From Enterobacter ludwigii (lineage in GTDB: Bacteria; Pseudomonadota; Gammaproteobacteria; Enterobacterales; Enterobacteriaceae), in assembly GCF_001750725.1 (NCBI RefSeq), contig NZ_CP017279.1:1-64000 (forward strand): a stretch of DNA of 64,000 nucleotides, read 5' to 3'. A program made the translations under genes and the position numbers. The notes beneath the pieces were generated by a model that saw only the letters and a list, made by a program, of their open reading frames with translations, did no database searches and had not been told where the DNA came from. Below are positions 13,408 to 23,562 of the stretch, piece after piece (the first letter of the stretch is position 1; every line of letters begins with the position of its first letter).

Positions 13408-14339
13408 CATATCTGTATCTTTCCGTCTGCGCGTTCGTCCTTCATATCTTTGCTTTGTGAGGCGCGAGAACAGAGCGCAATGCCACACAGAATCAATACC
13501 GTACTGATCAGATGATACGAATGCAACGTAACGTGCAGGAACATCACGCTGAATAAACCGCCGCTCAGCGGAATGAGGTGGGAATAAATCTCCCCGCGGG
13601 TTGCTCCGATAGCCGCAATGCCTTTATTCCACAGCAGGTAAGAGAGCCAGGAAGGAAACACCACCAGGTATAGCAGGCCGCTCAAAAAGCCCGGAGCGGT
13701 ATAGGCTCTCCAGTCAGGTAAGCCGGTATTCATTACCGATATCGCCAGTACCGGTAGTAGCACCAGTGTGCCGAAAACTGCGCTTACCGCGACAAAGGCA
13801 TTTCCCCCCACGTTACGCGGTTTCATCCGCAAGAAGGCACAATAAACCGCCCAGCTGGCGGCAGAACCCATGGTCCAGATATCGCCGCGATTCAGGTTCT
13901 TAAGCGTATCCAGATGCAGAAGATCGCCCTGCATTACCAGCCAGACGACGCCCAGCGAACTGAGAACCACCCCGACAATATTCTGTGTCGATATTTTTTC
14001 TTTAAATACGAGCTTATTTATCAATAAAACCAGCGCCGGTGTCGTTGATAAATAAATAGCCGCGTTAAGTGATGAGGTATATTGCAAGCCGATATACAGC
14101 GTGAGTGGGAACAGAACCTGGCCGCACAGCGCAAGAAAAATAATCGTGCCGCTCGCCTTTATCATCATCGGCCACTGGGCGCGAATTTGTCTTATATAAA
14201 GCAAAGATAAGAGAAGGGCCGTAAATATCCAGCGTGCGGCGGATAATATAATCGGGTCAGCATGTGCCACCAGTATATGACCGACAACATAATTCCCGCC
14301 CCAAAAACAGGCCGCGAGACTGAGCAAAAAATAGGGCAT
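13407..14339 (-). CDS. EamA-family (DMT) inner-membrane transporter
   Basis: This 310-residue protein has about ten hydrophobic helices and two EamA repeats. The first opens SLAACFWGGNYVVG and ends in ALVLLINKLVFKEKIS; the second covers about residues 155-290. The family exports amino acids and other metabolites; the substrate here cannot be read from sequence. It is divergent from the LysR gene at 14441, with a 101-base gap, so that regulator probably controls it. This pair is not at this place in E. coli and marks the start of accessory DNA. Confidence 0.87.
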   Translation of the reverse strand: MPYFLLSLAACFWGGNYVVGHILVAHADPIILSAARWIFTALLLSLLYIRQIRAQWPMMIKASGTIIFLALCGQVLFPLTLYIGLQYTSSLNAAIYLSTTPALVLLINKLVFKEKISTQNIVGVVLSSLGVVWLVMQGDLLHLDTLKNLNRGDIWTMGSAASWAVYCAFLRMKPRNVGGNAFVAVSAVFGTLVLLPVLAISVMNTGLPDWRAYTAPGFLSGLLYLVVFPSWLSYLLWNKGIAAIGATRGEIYSHLIPLSGGLFSVMFLHVTLHSYHLISTVLILCGIALCSRASQSKDMKDERADGKIQI

Positions 14340-14440
14340 GAATACTCCTGATAATAAGCGTTTTGTCTGCGGTAAGAGTACTGCCGGGGTGGAATTAAAT
14401 GCTAATATAATATTTTCATCTCACAGTATCGGCTGAAACT

Positions 14441-15349
14441 ATGAAGTTTACTCTCAGGCAACTTGAGTTCTACATTGCGTTAGCGGAAACATTACAAATT
14501 TCCAAAGCGGCCAGCCGTTGTCATATTTCGCAATCCTCCATGACGGTTTCCATGCGTAATCTGGAAGACGCAGTTAATGCCCCTCTCTTTATCCGCCATG
14601 CAAAGGGAATTCAGTTAACTCCAGTCGGTGAGCGATTTTTGAACCATGCCCGCAAGATCCTTCACGATAGCCACGTGGCAGTGGAGGATCTCCATCAGCA
14701 GCCTGAGGCGATTAACGGCATCGTGCGTATTGGTATTGCCGAAACCCTTTCCGCTTATCTGTTGCCGGATCTCTGGGGTGATATCGCACAGCGTTTTCCG
14801 CTGCTGGGGACGGTGTTTCATGAAGCTCCTGCATCGCAACTGCTTCAGGCTCTGCGTCAGGGAGAGCTCGATTTTTGTCTTCTGCTGACCTCTAACATTA
14901 GCCACGATAGTACGCTTGAGGTCGAAACGTGGATCCGTTCGCCGCGCCGGTTATGGACCTCCATTGGTCACCCTCTCCTCAGCGGGCCGGAGCTTCGACT
15001 AAAAGAGGTGGAGAAGGAACCGTTTTTATTGCTGGTAACAGATGACTATCCCGATGTGATAGCCGACTACTGGCAAAGCCGGGGTTGTCAGCCTGACATT
15101 CATTTTCGCACCAACTCCTTTGAAGCGATTCGAAGTCTGGTCGCGCAGGGAAAGGGCGTTACGATCCTTTCCGATCTGGTCTATCGCCCATGGGCACTCA
15201 ATGGTCAGCGCGTGATCCGACGAACTATAGATGATTGCATTACCTATATGGATGTGGGCATCGTCAAAAATGTTGGACTACCGCTCTCAGCGGCCTGTTT
15301 GAGGTTGATGGATTTTTTGCGACAGCAAACGGCGCGCCTGGGCGAATAA
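14441..15349 (+). CDS. LysR-type transcriptional regulator
   Basis: This 302-residue regulator has an N-terminal winged helix (ISKAASRCHISQSSMTVSMR) and a LysR effector domain from about residue 90. The effector is unknown. Its divergent neighbour is the EamA exporter at 13407-14339, the most likely target. The copper receptor at 15501 is 151 bases downstream on the same strand but is probably transcribed from its own promoter. Confidence 0.87.
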   Translation: MKFTLRQLEFYIALAETLQISKAASRCHISQSSMTVSMRNLEDAVNAPLFIRHAKGIQLTPVGERFLNHARKILHDSHVAVEDLHQQPEAINGIVRIGIAETLSAYLLPDLWGDIAQRFPLLGTVFHEAPASQLLQALRQGELDFCLLLTSNISHDSTLEVETWIRSPRRLWTSIGHPLLSGPELRLKEVEKEPFLLLVTDDYPDVIADYWQSRGCQPDIHFRTNSFEAIRSLVAQGKGVTILSDLVYRPWALNGQRVIRRTIDDCITYMDVGIVKNVGLPLSAACLRLMDFLRQQTARLGE

Positions 15350-15500
15350 CTCTGAATGACGCGCCTGAGATTTCCGTTGTCCGCCAGATATTTCCTGATC
15401 TCCCTGAAGGTATTCTTGCCCGCAGGTCGTGTATTCCGTTGCCGGGGAGGATGACAATAAGCGCCTTGCTTATTTATCTTTATCGAAACGGAATTGTGTT

Positions 15501-17447
15501 ATGTCTGGTATCACCGCGAGCGATATTCGCTCCCTGATAACCTCCCGTCCATTGTTGTTAGTCCTCAGTTGTGCGGCCGCTTTGCCGACCTACGCTGAAG
15601 AGTCGATAACCGTTGAGGGGCATTATCGCGATCCCGCGTCATTTATCGCCCCAGCTCATACCCCAGAGCAACAATTGCCAGCCAGCGATGGCGCGGACGC
15701 ACTAAAAAACATACCGGGTTTTTCTATACTACGCAGCGGCGGGAGTAACGGCGATCCGGTATTGCGTGGGATGTTCGGCTCCCGCCTGACGTTGCTTACG
15801 GATGGCGTCAGCACCCAGGGGGGGTGCGGCTCGCGCATGGATAGCCCAACGGCCTATATTACCCCGCAAAGTTACGACACGATAACCCTCATTAAAGGCC
15901 CACAAAGTGTGATTTGGGGGCCTATGGGGTCCGCCGGAACGCTGCTTTTTGAACGCCAGCCGGACTATTTCAGCGCGCCAGATCTCAAAGGAAGCGCAGA
16001 GTTGCTGCAAGGCGCTAACGGACGCGCGGATCAAAACCTTAATCTCGCATTTGGCAACCCGCATGGCTATGTCCGTCTTGACGGTAATCATTCGATCGCG
16101 GATGACTACCAGGATGGTCACGGCAATCGCGTACCGGGGCTGTGGCGCAAATGGAATAGTGGCGTCACGGTAGGGCTGACGCCTGATGATGACACACTGG
16201 CAGAGCTAAGCGTGGGGGCCAGCGACGGAAAAGCCCGCTACGTCGGGCGGATGATGGATGGCAGCCGCTTTGCCCATAAAAGCGCGGCGCTCAAACTGGA
16301 AAAACACCACTTGAGCGAGCATGTCAGCAAGATCAGTTGGCAGCTCTATACCGATGATACTGACCACATCATGGATAACTACAGCCTGCGTCAGCCCGTA
16401 GGACCTAAGCGTAAATCTGAAGTTGGTGGCGTGGTCACGGGTAGCCGGTTGAGCGGCGTGTGGGAGGATGAGACCACTACGCTTACCGCCGGAGCAGACG
16501 TGATGCGCAAAAGCCACCGTAAAAAAAGTGCCGGAACGTGGCGTGACGATGCCCGTTTTACCCAGGCGGGTGTGTTTAGTGAATGGCACCAGTCCGTCAC
16601 GGCGGACGACACGATCATCGTGGGGGCGAGAATAGATAGCTTCCGCGCGGACGACAGGCGTAGCGCACAGAATGCCTCTCGACACAGCCTCCTACCGGGC
16701 GTGTTTACCCGCTATGAGTATCGCGTGCCAGATGCTCCCGTCATGTTTTATAGCGGCATAGGCTATACCGAACGTTTTCCTGACTACTGGGAGCTTTTTT
16801 CCGGTAAGGCCGGACAGCAAAGTTTTCGTAAGTTGAAAACAGAAAAGACCCTGCAGTGGGATAGCGGCGTGCAGTTACACGGCGATAAGGTCAGCGCCTG
16901 GGCTTCGGCCTATGTCGGGCGGACTGCCGATTACATTTTGTTTGATTATAGCCGCACACCGTCGCAGGCCAGCAATATCAATGCCGCCGTAATGGGCGCG
17001 GAGACGGGCGCAAACTGGAGCCTGATGCCGAACTGGGCACTGACGGGGAGCCTGAGCTACGCCTGGGGCGAGGATCGTACCGATAAACAGCCGCTGCCAC
17101 AGATGCCACCGCTGGAGGGGCGACTGGCGCTAGACTATACCGGGCAAAAATGGCGCACGGGATTACTGTGGCGTGTGGTTGCGCCTCAGCATCGTGTGGC
17201 GCAAAACAAAGGTAACGTCACCGGCCAGGACCTCGGCCCGAGCGCAGGATTTGGCGTGCTTTCATGGAGTGCTGGCTACACATTTAACGACCATTTTGAA
17301 TCCCGCGTGGGAATCGAGAATCTGTTCAATAAATACTACAGCGAGCACCTCAATCTGGCAGGTGCCAGCCAGTTCGGCTACGCGGCAAATCAGCAAATTC
17401 CTGAGCCGGGCCGTATCTGGTGGTTAGCCATGACATACCATTTCTGA
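15501..17447 (+). CDS. TonB-dependent copper receptor, OprC-like
   Basis: This 648-residue outer-membrane protein has a signal peptide ending near ALPTYA, a plug domain from about residue 35, and a 22-strand barrel ending in the aromatic-terminal WWLAMTYHF. The plug carries DGVSTQGGCGSRMDSP, typical of the TonB-dependent copper receptor family (OprC of Pseudomonas, NosA). It probably imports copper using TonB energy. The start at 15501 has ACGGAA upstream and begins the signal peptide; the frame is open from 15429, but the extra residues do not look like a leader. It stands alone and is followed by a terminator. Copper supply could matter to the copper-dependent monooxygenase at 28811-30574; that link is inference. 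Confidence 0.82.
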   Translation: MSGITASDIRSLITSRPLLLVLSCAAALPTYAEESITVEGHYRDPASFIAPAHTPEQQLPASDGADALKNIPGFSILRSGGSNGDPVLRGMFGSRLTLLTDGVSTQGGCGSRMDSPTAYITPQSYDTITLIKGPQSVIWGPMGSAGTLLFERQPDYFSAPDLKGSAELLQGANGRADQNLNLAFGNPHGYVRLDGNHSIADDYQDGHGNRVPGLWRKWNSGVTVGLTPDDDTLAELSVGASDGKARYVGRMMDGSRFAHKSAALKLEKHHLSEHVSKISWQLYTDDTDHIMDNYSLRQPVGPKRKSEVGGVVTGSRLSGVWEDETTTLTAGADVMRKSHRKKSAGTWRDDARFTQAGVFSEWHQSVTADDTIIVGARIDSFRADDRRSAQNASRHSLLPGVFTRYEYRVPDAPVMFYSGIGYTERFPDYWELFSGKAGQQSFRKLKTEKTLQWDSGVQLHGDKVSAWASAYVGRTADYILFDYSRTPSQASNINAAVMGAETGANWSLMPNWALTGSLSYAWGEDRTDKQPLPQMPPLEGRLALDYTGQKWRTGLLWRVVAPQHRVAQNKGNVTGQDLGPSAGFGVLSWSAGYTFNDHFESRVGIENLFNKYYSEHLNLAGASQFGYAANQQIPEPGRIWWLAMTYHF

Positions 17448-17496
17448 GTCTGAGTTTAATTGCAGAGAGCGACAGTTGAGGCGTTCGTTGACCTCT

Positions 17497-17522
17497 ACCG
17501 CCTGTTTACAGGCGGTTTTTTT
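17497..17522 (+). terminator. Terminator after the copper receptor
   Basis: The stem ACCGCCTG / CAGGCGGT around TTTA runs into a T-tract. It lies between the receptor and the convergent regulator gene. Confidence 0.9.
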
Positions 17523-17525
17523 ATC

Positions 17526-18212
17526 TTAGATAGCAATATCGAACATCTGCGTTTTGGCGAGCAGGCAATAGAGCTGACAGTCGCTATTTACCCCCAGTTT
17601 TTCCATCGCGCGCAATTTATGGGCGCTGACGGTTTTATTACTCAAATGCAGCTGTCTGGCGATTTCTGTCAGGCTCATTCCTTTGCAGAGCATGCGTAAC
17701 ACATCAATTTCACGGGGCGAAAGCTCTTGCCTCGTTTGCCCGCCAGTCTGGAACAGGGAGTGCATTAGCTCGCGCTCAATATAGACTTCTCCATTGATTA
17801 CCGACGCAAGCGTTCTGCTCAGGGTTTTCTCACAGGTATCCCGGCTGATATAGGCTTTGGCTCCTGCCTCCAGAGACATACGGATAAGTTGTGTGTTTTT
17901 ATAGGGCGAAAGCACAATGATTTTAAGTTGTGGATATTTACGACTGAGCCATTTAATCAACAATACGCCGTCCATACCGTTGAGCGGATTAATGGTTTGG
18001 CTGGTGGCCAGAGAAAAGCCAAGAAACAGAATGTCGACAGGATATTGAGCTAGCAATGACAGCAGTTCAGACGGCGACGCCGTATCGCCCTGAATACAAA
18101 ATTCCGGGCGGGGGGAACCGTCGCTGGAAAGAGACGGCATATTAGTGATCATGGATAAGACGCCACGACGAATAATGGTATGCTCATCGGCAATAGCGAT
18201 ACGAACTTTCAT
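17526..18212 (-). CDS. LuxR-type response regulator with degenerate receiver (BglJ/RcsA-like)
   Basis: This 228-residue protein has a receiver-like domain at residues 1-130 and a LuxR/FixJ DNA-binding domain at about 160-228 (LSPREIDVLRMLCKGMSL, then NKTVSAHKLRAMEKLGV). The acidic pocket begins IADEH. The place of the phosphoacceptor Asp is Gly65 (VDILFLGFSL), and the conserved Lys of GAKxYxxKD is Arg. It therefore probably cannot be phosphorylated normally. The HTH looks like BglJ-type partners that pair with RcsB. The start at 18212 has GGAG upstream; the open frame continues to 18293 without a likely start. It is the third gene of the phosphorelay operon, 84 bases after the kinase. Confidence 0.85.
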   Translation of the reverse strand: MKVRIAIADEHTIIRRGVLSMITNMPSLSSDGSPRPEFCIQGDTASPSELLSLLAQYPVDILFLGFSLATSQTINPLNGMDGVLLIKWLSRKYPQLKIIVLSPYKNTQLIRMSLEAGAKAYISRDTCEKTLSRTLASVINGEVYIERELMHSLFQTGGQTRQELSPREIDVLRMLCKGMSLTEIARQLHLSNKTVSAHKLRAMEKLGVNSDCQLYCLLAKTQMFDIAI

Positions 18213-18296
18213 GGTTTCTCCTTCGAAAATGAGGGCGCCGGTAGGGATAACGTCGCCGGATGACCAGAAAGATACAGACCTTATGCAGAGCATTCT

Positions 18297-21200
18297 TTAG
18301 TACTTGTCAGATAATTCCTTCAGTGCGGCATCGAGTTGCTGCAGGTTCGCTTCCATTCGCGCACAGAAACGCGATGTCAGCGCAGGCAGGATATCAGGCG
18401 TTATAATCCCTGCCGCCAGCATCTCAGGCAGAACTTCAATACCCTGACAGCTGCGAGTGGCGTTGTGCATGGCAAAGAGACTCCAGGAGGCCTTCAGACG
18501 ATGAGCGAGCTGGCTGAGCGTTTGCGGTGACGGGGCGTTTTCCTGTAGCTGTCGGATATCAAGGGTAATGGCATCGTGCAGTTGCTGGCGCATCAGGGTC
18601 ATGATCTCCGGTTGACCATTGGCCAGACGCCGTAGCTCGCTGAGATCTGGCGCCTGCTTGTGCAGGTTGTGATGATGCGCCAGCGCCTGATGCAGGGCAT
18701 TGAGCGTGAGCGGTTTTCGTAATAACGCATCCATCCCAGCATGTTTTGCCCGATCGTCCTCTCCCTGCAGCGCGCTGGCTGTGTAGCCGAGGATAGCTGC
18801 GGGCGCGCTGATAGTACCGGCAATATCGCGTAAAAGTATCAACGATGTGAGTTGATAGCCGTCCATGAGGGGCATCTGGCAGTCGGTAATCAGGATATCA
18901 ACCGGCTTGTTTTCCAGGCTCGCGAGTGCCTCGCTTGCGCTTGCGCAAGGAATAACCTCCTGACCCAACTCCTGCAGCTGAAGCGCTAACACTGTCAGGT
19001 TAGCCGGAAAATCATCGACAACCAGGATGCGGTGCGGCGGGAGCGGCGTAAAGACAGGCGTCTCATCGGCAGTCGCGGCAGCGTTGGTGGGGGGCAACGG
19101 TATGCTCACCGTCACCTGTGTACCGCTCCCCACTTCGCTGGTGATCGTCAACGTCCCTCCCATCAATTCGACTAACTGATAACAGATCGCCAAGCCCAGT
19201 CCGCTACTTAGCGGTGTACTGCTGTCAGTCTGAAACCAGGGCTGACCAAGGTGTGGCAGGGCCTCGGCCGGGATACCAATGCCTGTGTCACGAATCAGCA
19301 GCTGCAAATGTTCTCCATGGAGTTGAGCCTGGAACGTAATTTCTCCCTGCGGCGTATATTTAATGGCGTTACCTGATAGATTGGCGATGATCTGATTCAG
19401 CCGCGCTTTATCGAACAGGAACCAACCTTCGCGCGGCACGTTCAGTTCGCTGCGCCAGTGCAGACCTTTAGCTTTCGCGCTAGTGGCAAAAATCTTCGTG
19501 CTGGCGTTGAGCGTCTGCCACAGTGGCCAGGGTTGTGGCTCCAGTCTTAACTCGCCTGCTTCAATGCGCGACAAATCCAGTACGCCGCCAATCACGTCAC
19601 GCAATGACCCCGCTGCCTGCCAGGCGATATTGAGAGATTCGCTTTTGTCGTGCTCCATCTCCAGCAGGCCCAGCATGGCATTAAGCGGCGTGCGAATGTC
19701 ATGGCTCATGCGGGCTAGAAAGTTCGATTTTTCGATACTGGCCTGCTCCGCCTGCGCCAGAGCCTGGTTGAGCGCAGCGGTCAGCGCGGCTTTTTCAGTG
19801 ATGTCGACCCACCCCCCGACAATGCCCTGAGGCCTACCGCGCGTATCGGTATAGCGACAAAGCCACCAGTAGAGGGTGGTATTGCCCTGAGTGGTTTCAC
19901 CCGTCAACGGTGTCGCAGTGTGGAGCAGCGAGAGGCGATGCGGCAACGTAAACCGTTGAGCAAGTTCGCCCAGCGGCAGGCAGGAAAAGTGCGATCCCTC
20001 TTCGGGCAATGTTGTGAGCAGAGGGGAGTGCGTAAAGGTATCGTTATAGCGCGTCAGGCGTCCGGCCGGATCGCAGACAAACAGCGGCACCGGGACATTG
20101 TTCATCAGGGTTTGCCACAGGGAAAGCGCGTTGTGTAACTCTGCCGTGTCCCGCTCGCGCTGGCGGCGCTGATTCTGCGCGGCGCTAAAGGTCAGTAGGG
20201 CGACCAATGCCGCACAAATTGCCACTACGGCGAGCATCACCAGCCATAGCGAGCGCACTGGGGCAGAAGCTGGCGTCTGTTCAGTCAGCGACAGGTTAAG
20301 GCTTGCGTAAATATCCGCCTGCGTCACGGACGCCAGGACCGCGCTAACTCTTTTGGCATCCGTCGGATCAGAGATATCTGGTACAAACCATAATGGCACT
20401 TCCGGCAGCGCCAGTGGCGTCAGTGACAGGTTACTGGCGTTATGCTGGCGCAGCAGGTGATGGAGTATAAAGGCATCGCCAGCAAGGCCATCAGCCCCTC
20501 CGGCTTTGAGTAACTCATATCCTTGATTAAGCGAGTCAACCAGCACCAGGTTATCTGCCGGTAACAGCTGACGCAGTGACGTGGCGAGTGGCGAGAGGCG
20601 CATGACGGCAATTCGCTTATGCCGCAATGCGGACAAGGTGGCGGAAAGCGGGTCGCTGTCGTTGCTGAGCAGGGCCCAGCTCAGTGAGTCAAATGTGATG
20701 GCATTCTTTGAAGGTGGCGTCGCACTGGCGGCAATGCGCAACGTGTTCTGCGCATACCGAAGCGGAGGCGTATCAAGGTTGAAGGTTAGGCTAAACAGGT
20801 TGGACGGAAACAGATTGAGCAACAGATCGCGCCATACGCCCTGAATATGCCCGTCAGACGTGAGTGTTACCATTGGCGATGCAATGGCTGGAAGCAAAAC
20901 ATGCAGCGCGATTTTTGGCGCATCTTCCTGAACGGGGGAATGACGGGCGTCAAAGACGCTACCATCTGGCAAAAGCCACTTTTGCTCCAGCCATTCAGCG
21001 TCTTCTGGATTAATGGTGTGAATGCGCTCGTTGAATATTTCCAGCGTGTTTGCCTGCTCAGGCAGTGCCCAGGCACGAAAATGTAGCGGTGGAGTATCAT
21101 CCAGCGGCGTCAGGGTTAACGTGGTGGCGGGGGAATGGGTCAGCCAGTTACGCAGAATAAATGCCGGAGCGATGAGTTCTTGCGCTTTCCCGGCAGCCAA

Positions 21201-21629
21201 CTGCCTGACGTCTTCTCCCGGTGAGGCTGAACCTGCCGCAGAGCAGCGGGTCGTGACCTCTGGCGGTAATTCCGGAAAGCACAACGTACCGCCGCGTCCC
21301 TCTTTTATGCTCAAGGAGGCCAGCGGGAATGTAAGCATCGGCTCGCTGGATACCAGCCCAGCGGCTGGACGCTGGGCGGCAATTACCACATCAATGCGAT
21401 GCCGCTTCAACGCATCCAGCGCCGATGCCGGGTCGCTAAAGCGCTGAACATGCGGCAGCGTCGTATTGCTAAATAATATGCTGAGTTCATCATCCAGAAT
21501 CCCCGGCGGCCGATCGATAACGAGAAAAGGCGGCGCGGCGCTCAGCAGGCCAACGCGTAGCACATTCGCCGCTGCATGTCCGCTTATCAGCACGAAGATA
21601 AATAATGTCGCCAGCCAACCTCTGTGCAT
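18297..21629 (-). CDS. BvgS/EvgS-like hybrid sensor histidine kinase
   Basis: This 1110-residue inner-membrane kinase senses a signal in the periplasm and passes phosphate along a four-step relay. It has a signal peptide (1-21), two Venus-flytrap SBP_bac_3-like domains (about 23-230 and 238-450), and a transmembrane helix at about 460-482. A PAS domain (505-610) follows, then HisKA with His643 in RMSHDIRTPLNA and an HATPase with DTGIGIP and SSGLGLAI. A receiver holds Asp916 in LITDCQMPLMDG, and a C-terminal HPt holds His1043 in LAHRLKAS. All relay residues are present. It starts two bases after the stop of the RcsB-like regulator, so the two are co-translated. The ligand is unknown; nicotinate or cell-envelope signals act on other family members. 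Confidence 0.92.
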   Translation of the reverse strand: MHRGWLATLFIFVLISGHAAANVLRVGLLSAAPPFLVIDRPPGILDDELSILFSNTTLPHVQRFSDPASALDALKRHRIDVVIAAQRPAAGLVSSEPMLTFPLASLSIKEGRGGTLCFPELPPEVTTRCSAAGSASPGEDVRQLAAGKAQELIAPAFILRNWLTHSPATTLTLTPLDDTPPLHFRAWALPEQANTLEIFNERIHTINPEDAEWLEQKWLLPDGSVFDARHSPVQEDAPKIALHVLLPAIASPMVTLTSDGHIQGVWRDLLLNLFPSNLFSLTFNLDTPPLRYAQNTLRIAASATPPSKNAITFDSLSWALLSNDSDPLSATLSALRHKRIAVMRLSPLATSLRQLLPADNLVLVDSLNQGYELLKAGGADGLAGDAFILHHLLRQHNASNLSLTPLALPEVPLWFVPDISDPTDAKRVSAVLASVTQADIYASLNLSLTEQTPASAPVRSLWLVMLAVVAICAALVALLTFSAAQNQRRQRERDTAELHNALSLWQTLMNNVPVPLFVCDPAGRLTRYNDTFTHSPLLTTLPEEGSHFSCLPLGELAQRFTLPHRLSLLHTATPLTGETTQGNTTLYWWLCRYTDTRGRPQGIVGGWVDITEKAALTAALNQALAQAEQASIEKSNFLARMSHDIRTPLNAMLGLLEMEHDKSESLNIAWQAAGSLRDVIGGVLDLSRIEAGELRLEPQPWPLWQTLNASTKIFATSAKAKGLHWRSELNVPREGWFLFDKARLNQIIANLSGNAIKYTPQGEITFQAQLHGEHLQLLIRDTGIGIPAEALPHLGQPWFQTDSSTPLSSGLGLAICYQLVELMGGTLTITSEVGSGTQVTVSIPLPPTNAAATADETPVFTPLPPHRILVVDDFPANLTVLALQLQELGQEVIPCASASEALASLENKPVDILITDCQMPLMDGYQLTSLILLRDIAGTISAPAAILGYTASALQGEDDRAKHAGMDALLRKPLTLNALHQALAHHHNLHKQAPDLSELRRLANGQPEIMTLMRQQLHDAITLDIRQLQENAPSPQTLSQLAHRLKASWSLFAMHNATRSCQGIEVLPEMLAAGIITPDILPALTSRFCARMEANLQQLDAALKELSDKY

Positions 21630-21631
21630 GC

Positions 21632-22228
21632 TCAGCTAACCAGTCCCAGACTTTGTGCGCACTGGAGCAACTCAAAATCATTTCTGGCGTTGAGTTTGCT
21701 CATGGCACTCTTTTTTTGCGTGCTAATGGTTTGTTTCGTACGGTTAAGCTGAGCGCTGATCTCGTTCACGGTGAAACCGCGCACCAGCAGGCGCAGCACT
21801 TCTGTTTCCCGTTCGGTCAATTGCGTCTGGGGCTTCAACGGTTCGACATGCCCCCGTAGGGCGCTGCGCAGTGTCTGCAGCAAATTGTTGGACAAACTGG
21901 CTTTGTTAAGGACGGCATGTACCCCGCTGCGACGCAACGAGTCCAGAAGCTCAGGATTGGTGATCATCGTGACGACCACTATCTTGCTCTGTGGATAATG
22001 GCGAATCAGCGAGCGGATCATGGATAATCCGTCCGGGTTGCTCGTGCCGGGCATACTCAGGTCAGTGATGATGATATCGACAGGTTCGCGTGCGAGTTTG
22101 TCCATGAGTTCATCAGAACTAAGCGCTTCGTGAACGACCTGATAAAGGTCCGGGCGCGTCAGCAGCAATGTGCGCAAGCCTAATAAATAGACAGGGTGGT
22201 CGTCGGCAATCAGAACGGTTTTTTGCAT
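21632..22228 (-). CDS. RcsB/EvgA-like response regulator
   Basis: This 198-residue regulator has an intact receiver: the acidic pair in IADDHP, the phosphoacceptor Asp56 in IIITDLSMPG, and the Lys in VLNKASL. The LuxR-type HTH is at about 135-195, with TKQTISTQKKSAMSKL, close to the RcsB recognition helix. It should receive phosphate from His1043 of the kinase encoded next. The start at 22228 begins MQKTVLIADDHP. The frame stays open upstream through a heptanucleotide repeat, but that part has no sign of being coding. It is the first gene of the three-gene operon. Confidence 0.9.
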   Translation of the reverse strand: MQKTVLIADDHPVYLLGLRTLLLTRPDLYQVVHEALSSDELMDKLAREPVDIIITDLSMPGTSNPDGLSMIRSLIRHYPQSKIVVVTMITNPELLDSLRRSGVHAVLNKASLSNNLLQTLRSALRGHVEPLKPQTQLTERETEVLRLLVRGFTVNEISAQLNRTKQTISTQKKSAMSKLNARNDFELLQCAQSLGLVS

Positions 22229-22824
<596 letters not shown>

Positions 22825-23562
22825 GTGAATAGCGAAGAAATCTCTCTTTCAGCGTCAGTAACGTTCGTACCGGAAAAATCATCTCTGGCAACCGTGGATC
22901 ATGGTGATATACACCTGACACCCAACGAGCGTCGTTTGCTGGAGTTGATCCTCAGCGGCAAATGTAAAAAAGAGACCATATTTGAAGAAATATGGCTCAA
23001 CCAGGGGATGATTGTTAGCGAATCCAGTTATCACCAGTTGATAAAAATGCTGCGCCGCAAGCTACAAAATGCCGGCCTGCCAGGCACGATCATTAAAACC
23101 ATTCCCCGTTATGGTGTGGTGTTGGCACCCTGTGAAACCCTGGACAATAAGGCTGCATGCCTGCCAGAAGAGCCTGATAAGGCGCCTTGTCCTACAGCCG
23201 TTGACTGCTCGTCATTGCCTGCTATCCCGGCGGGGCCGATGACAACGCCGTCGCGTAAAAACGGGGGGCTGCTGGCGGTGCTGTGCAGTTTGTTGATTAT
23301 CCTGCCAGCGCTGGTAGTCGTCTGGACGACGGACATGCCGCAGGCCTTTCAGGAAAATATTTACGTGGATGGAGTGACGTTTCATCTCTCTTCTCTGCGT
23401 AGTGCCGATCAGCAGGCGCTGGCGCGAAAGCGGCATGCGCTGCCTAAGGGCATTAATAATGTTTACATCGCCTCGAACGGTCCGAAAGTGTTTGTTGCGC
23501 AATGTGAAGGTGAACTATCTAAGGAGGGAAAATGCAGTTACGAATACTATTCGTCATATTGA
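22825..23562 (+). CDS. ToxR/CadC-like membrane-anchored transcriptional regulator
   Basis: This 245-residue protein has a cytoplasmic OmpR-type winged helix at about residues 25-100 (LTPNERRLLELIL at its start, IKTIPRYGVVL at its wing). A low-complexity Cys- and Pro-rich linker follows, then one transmembrane helix at about 148-167 and a periplasmic domain of about 75 residues. This is the ToxR/CadC layout, in which the outer domain senses a signal and the inner domain binds DNA. The GTG start at 22825 has AGGA seven bases upstream. The next gene overlaps it by 31 bases and encodes a FidL-like partner. The chitinase 600 bases downstream is a plausible target; this is inference. Confidence 0.82.
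   Translation: MNSEEISLSASVTFVPEKSSLATVDHGDIHLTPNERRLLELILSGKCKKETIFEEIWLNQGMIVSESSYHQLIKMLRRKLQNAGLPGTIIKTIPRYGVVLAPCETLDNKAACLPEEPDKAPCPTAVDCSSLPAIPAGPMTTPSRKNGGLLAVLCSLLIILPALVVVWTTDMPQAFQENIYVDGVTFHLSSLRSADQQALARKRHALPKGINNVYIASNGPKVFVAQCEGELSKEGKCSYEYYSSY

Noticed and set aside
13370..13410. Phage or island attachment site after tRNA-Asp
   Set aside because: No integrase gene, no duplicated tRNA 3' end and no phage genes were seen in the window; the sequence after the tRNA is its own terminator.
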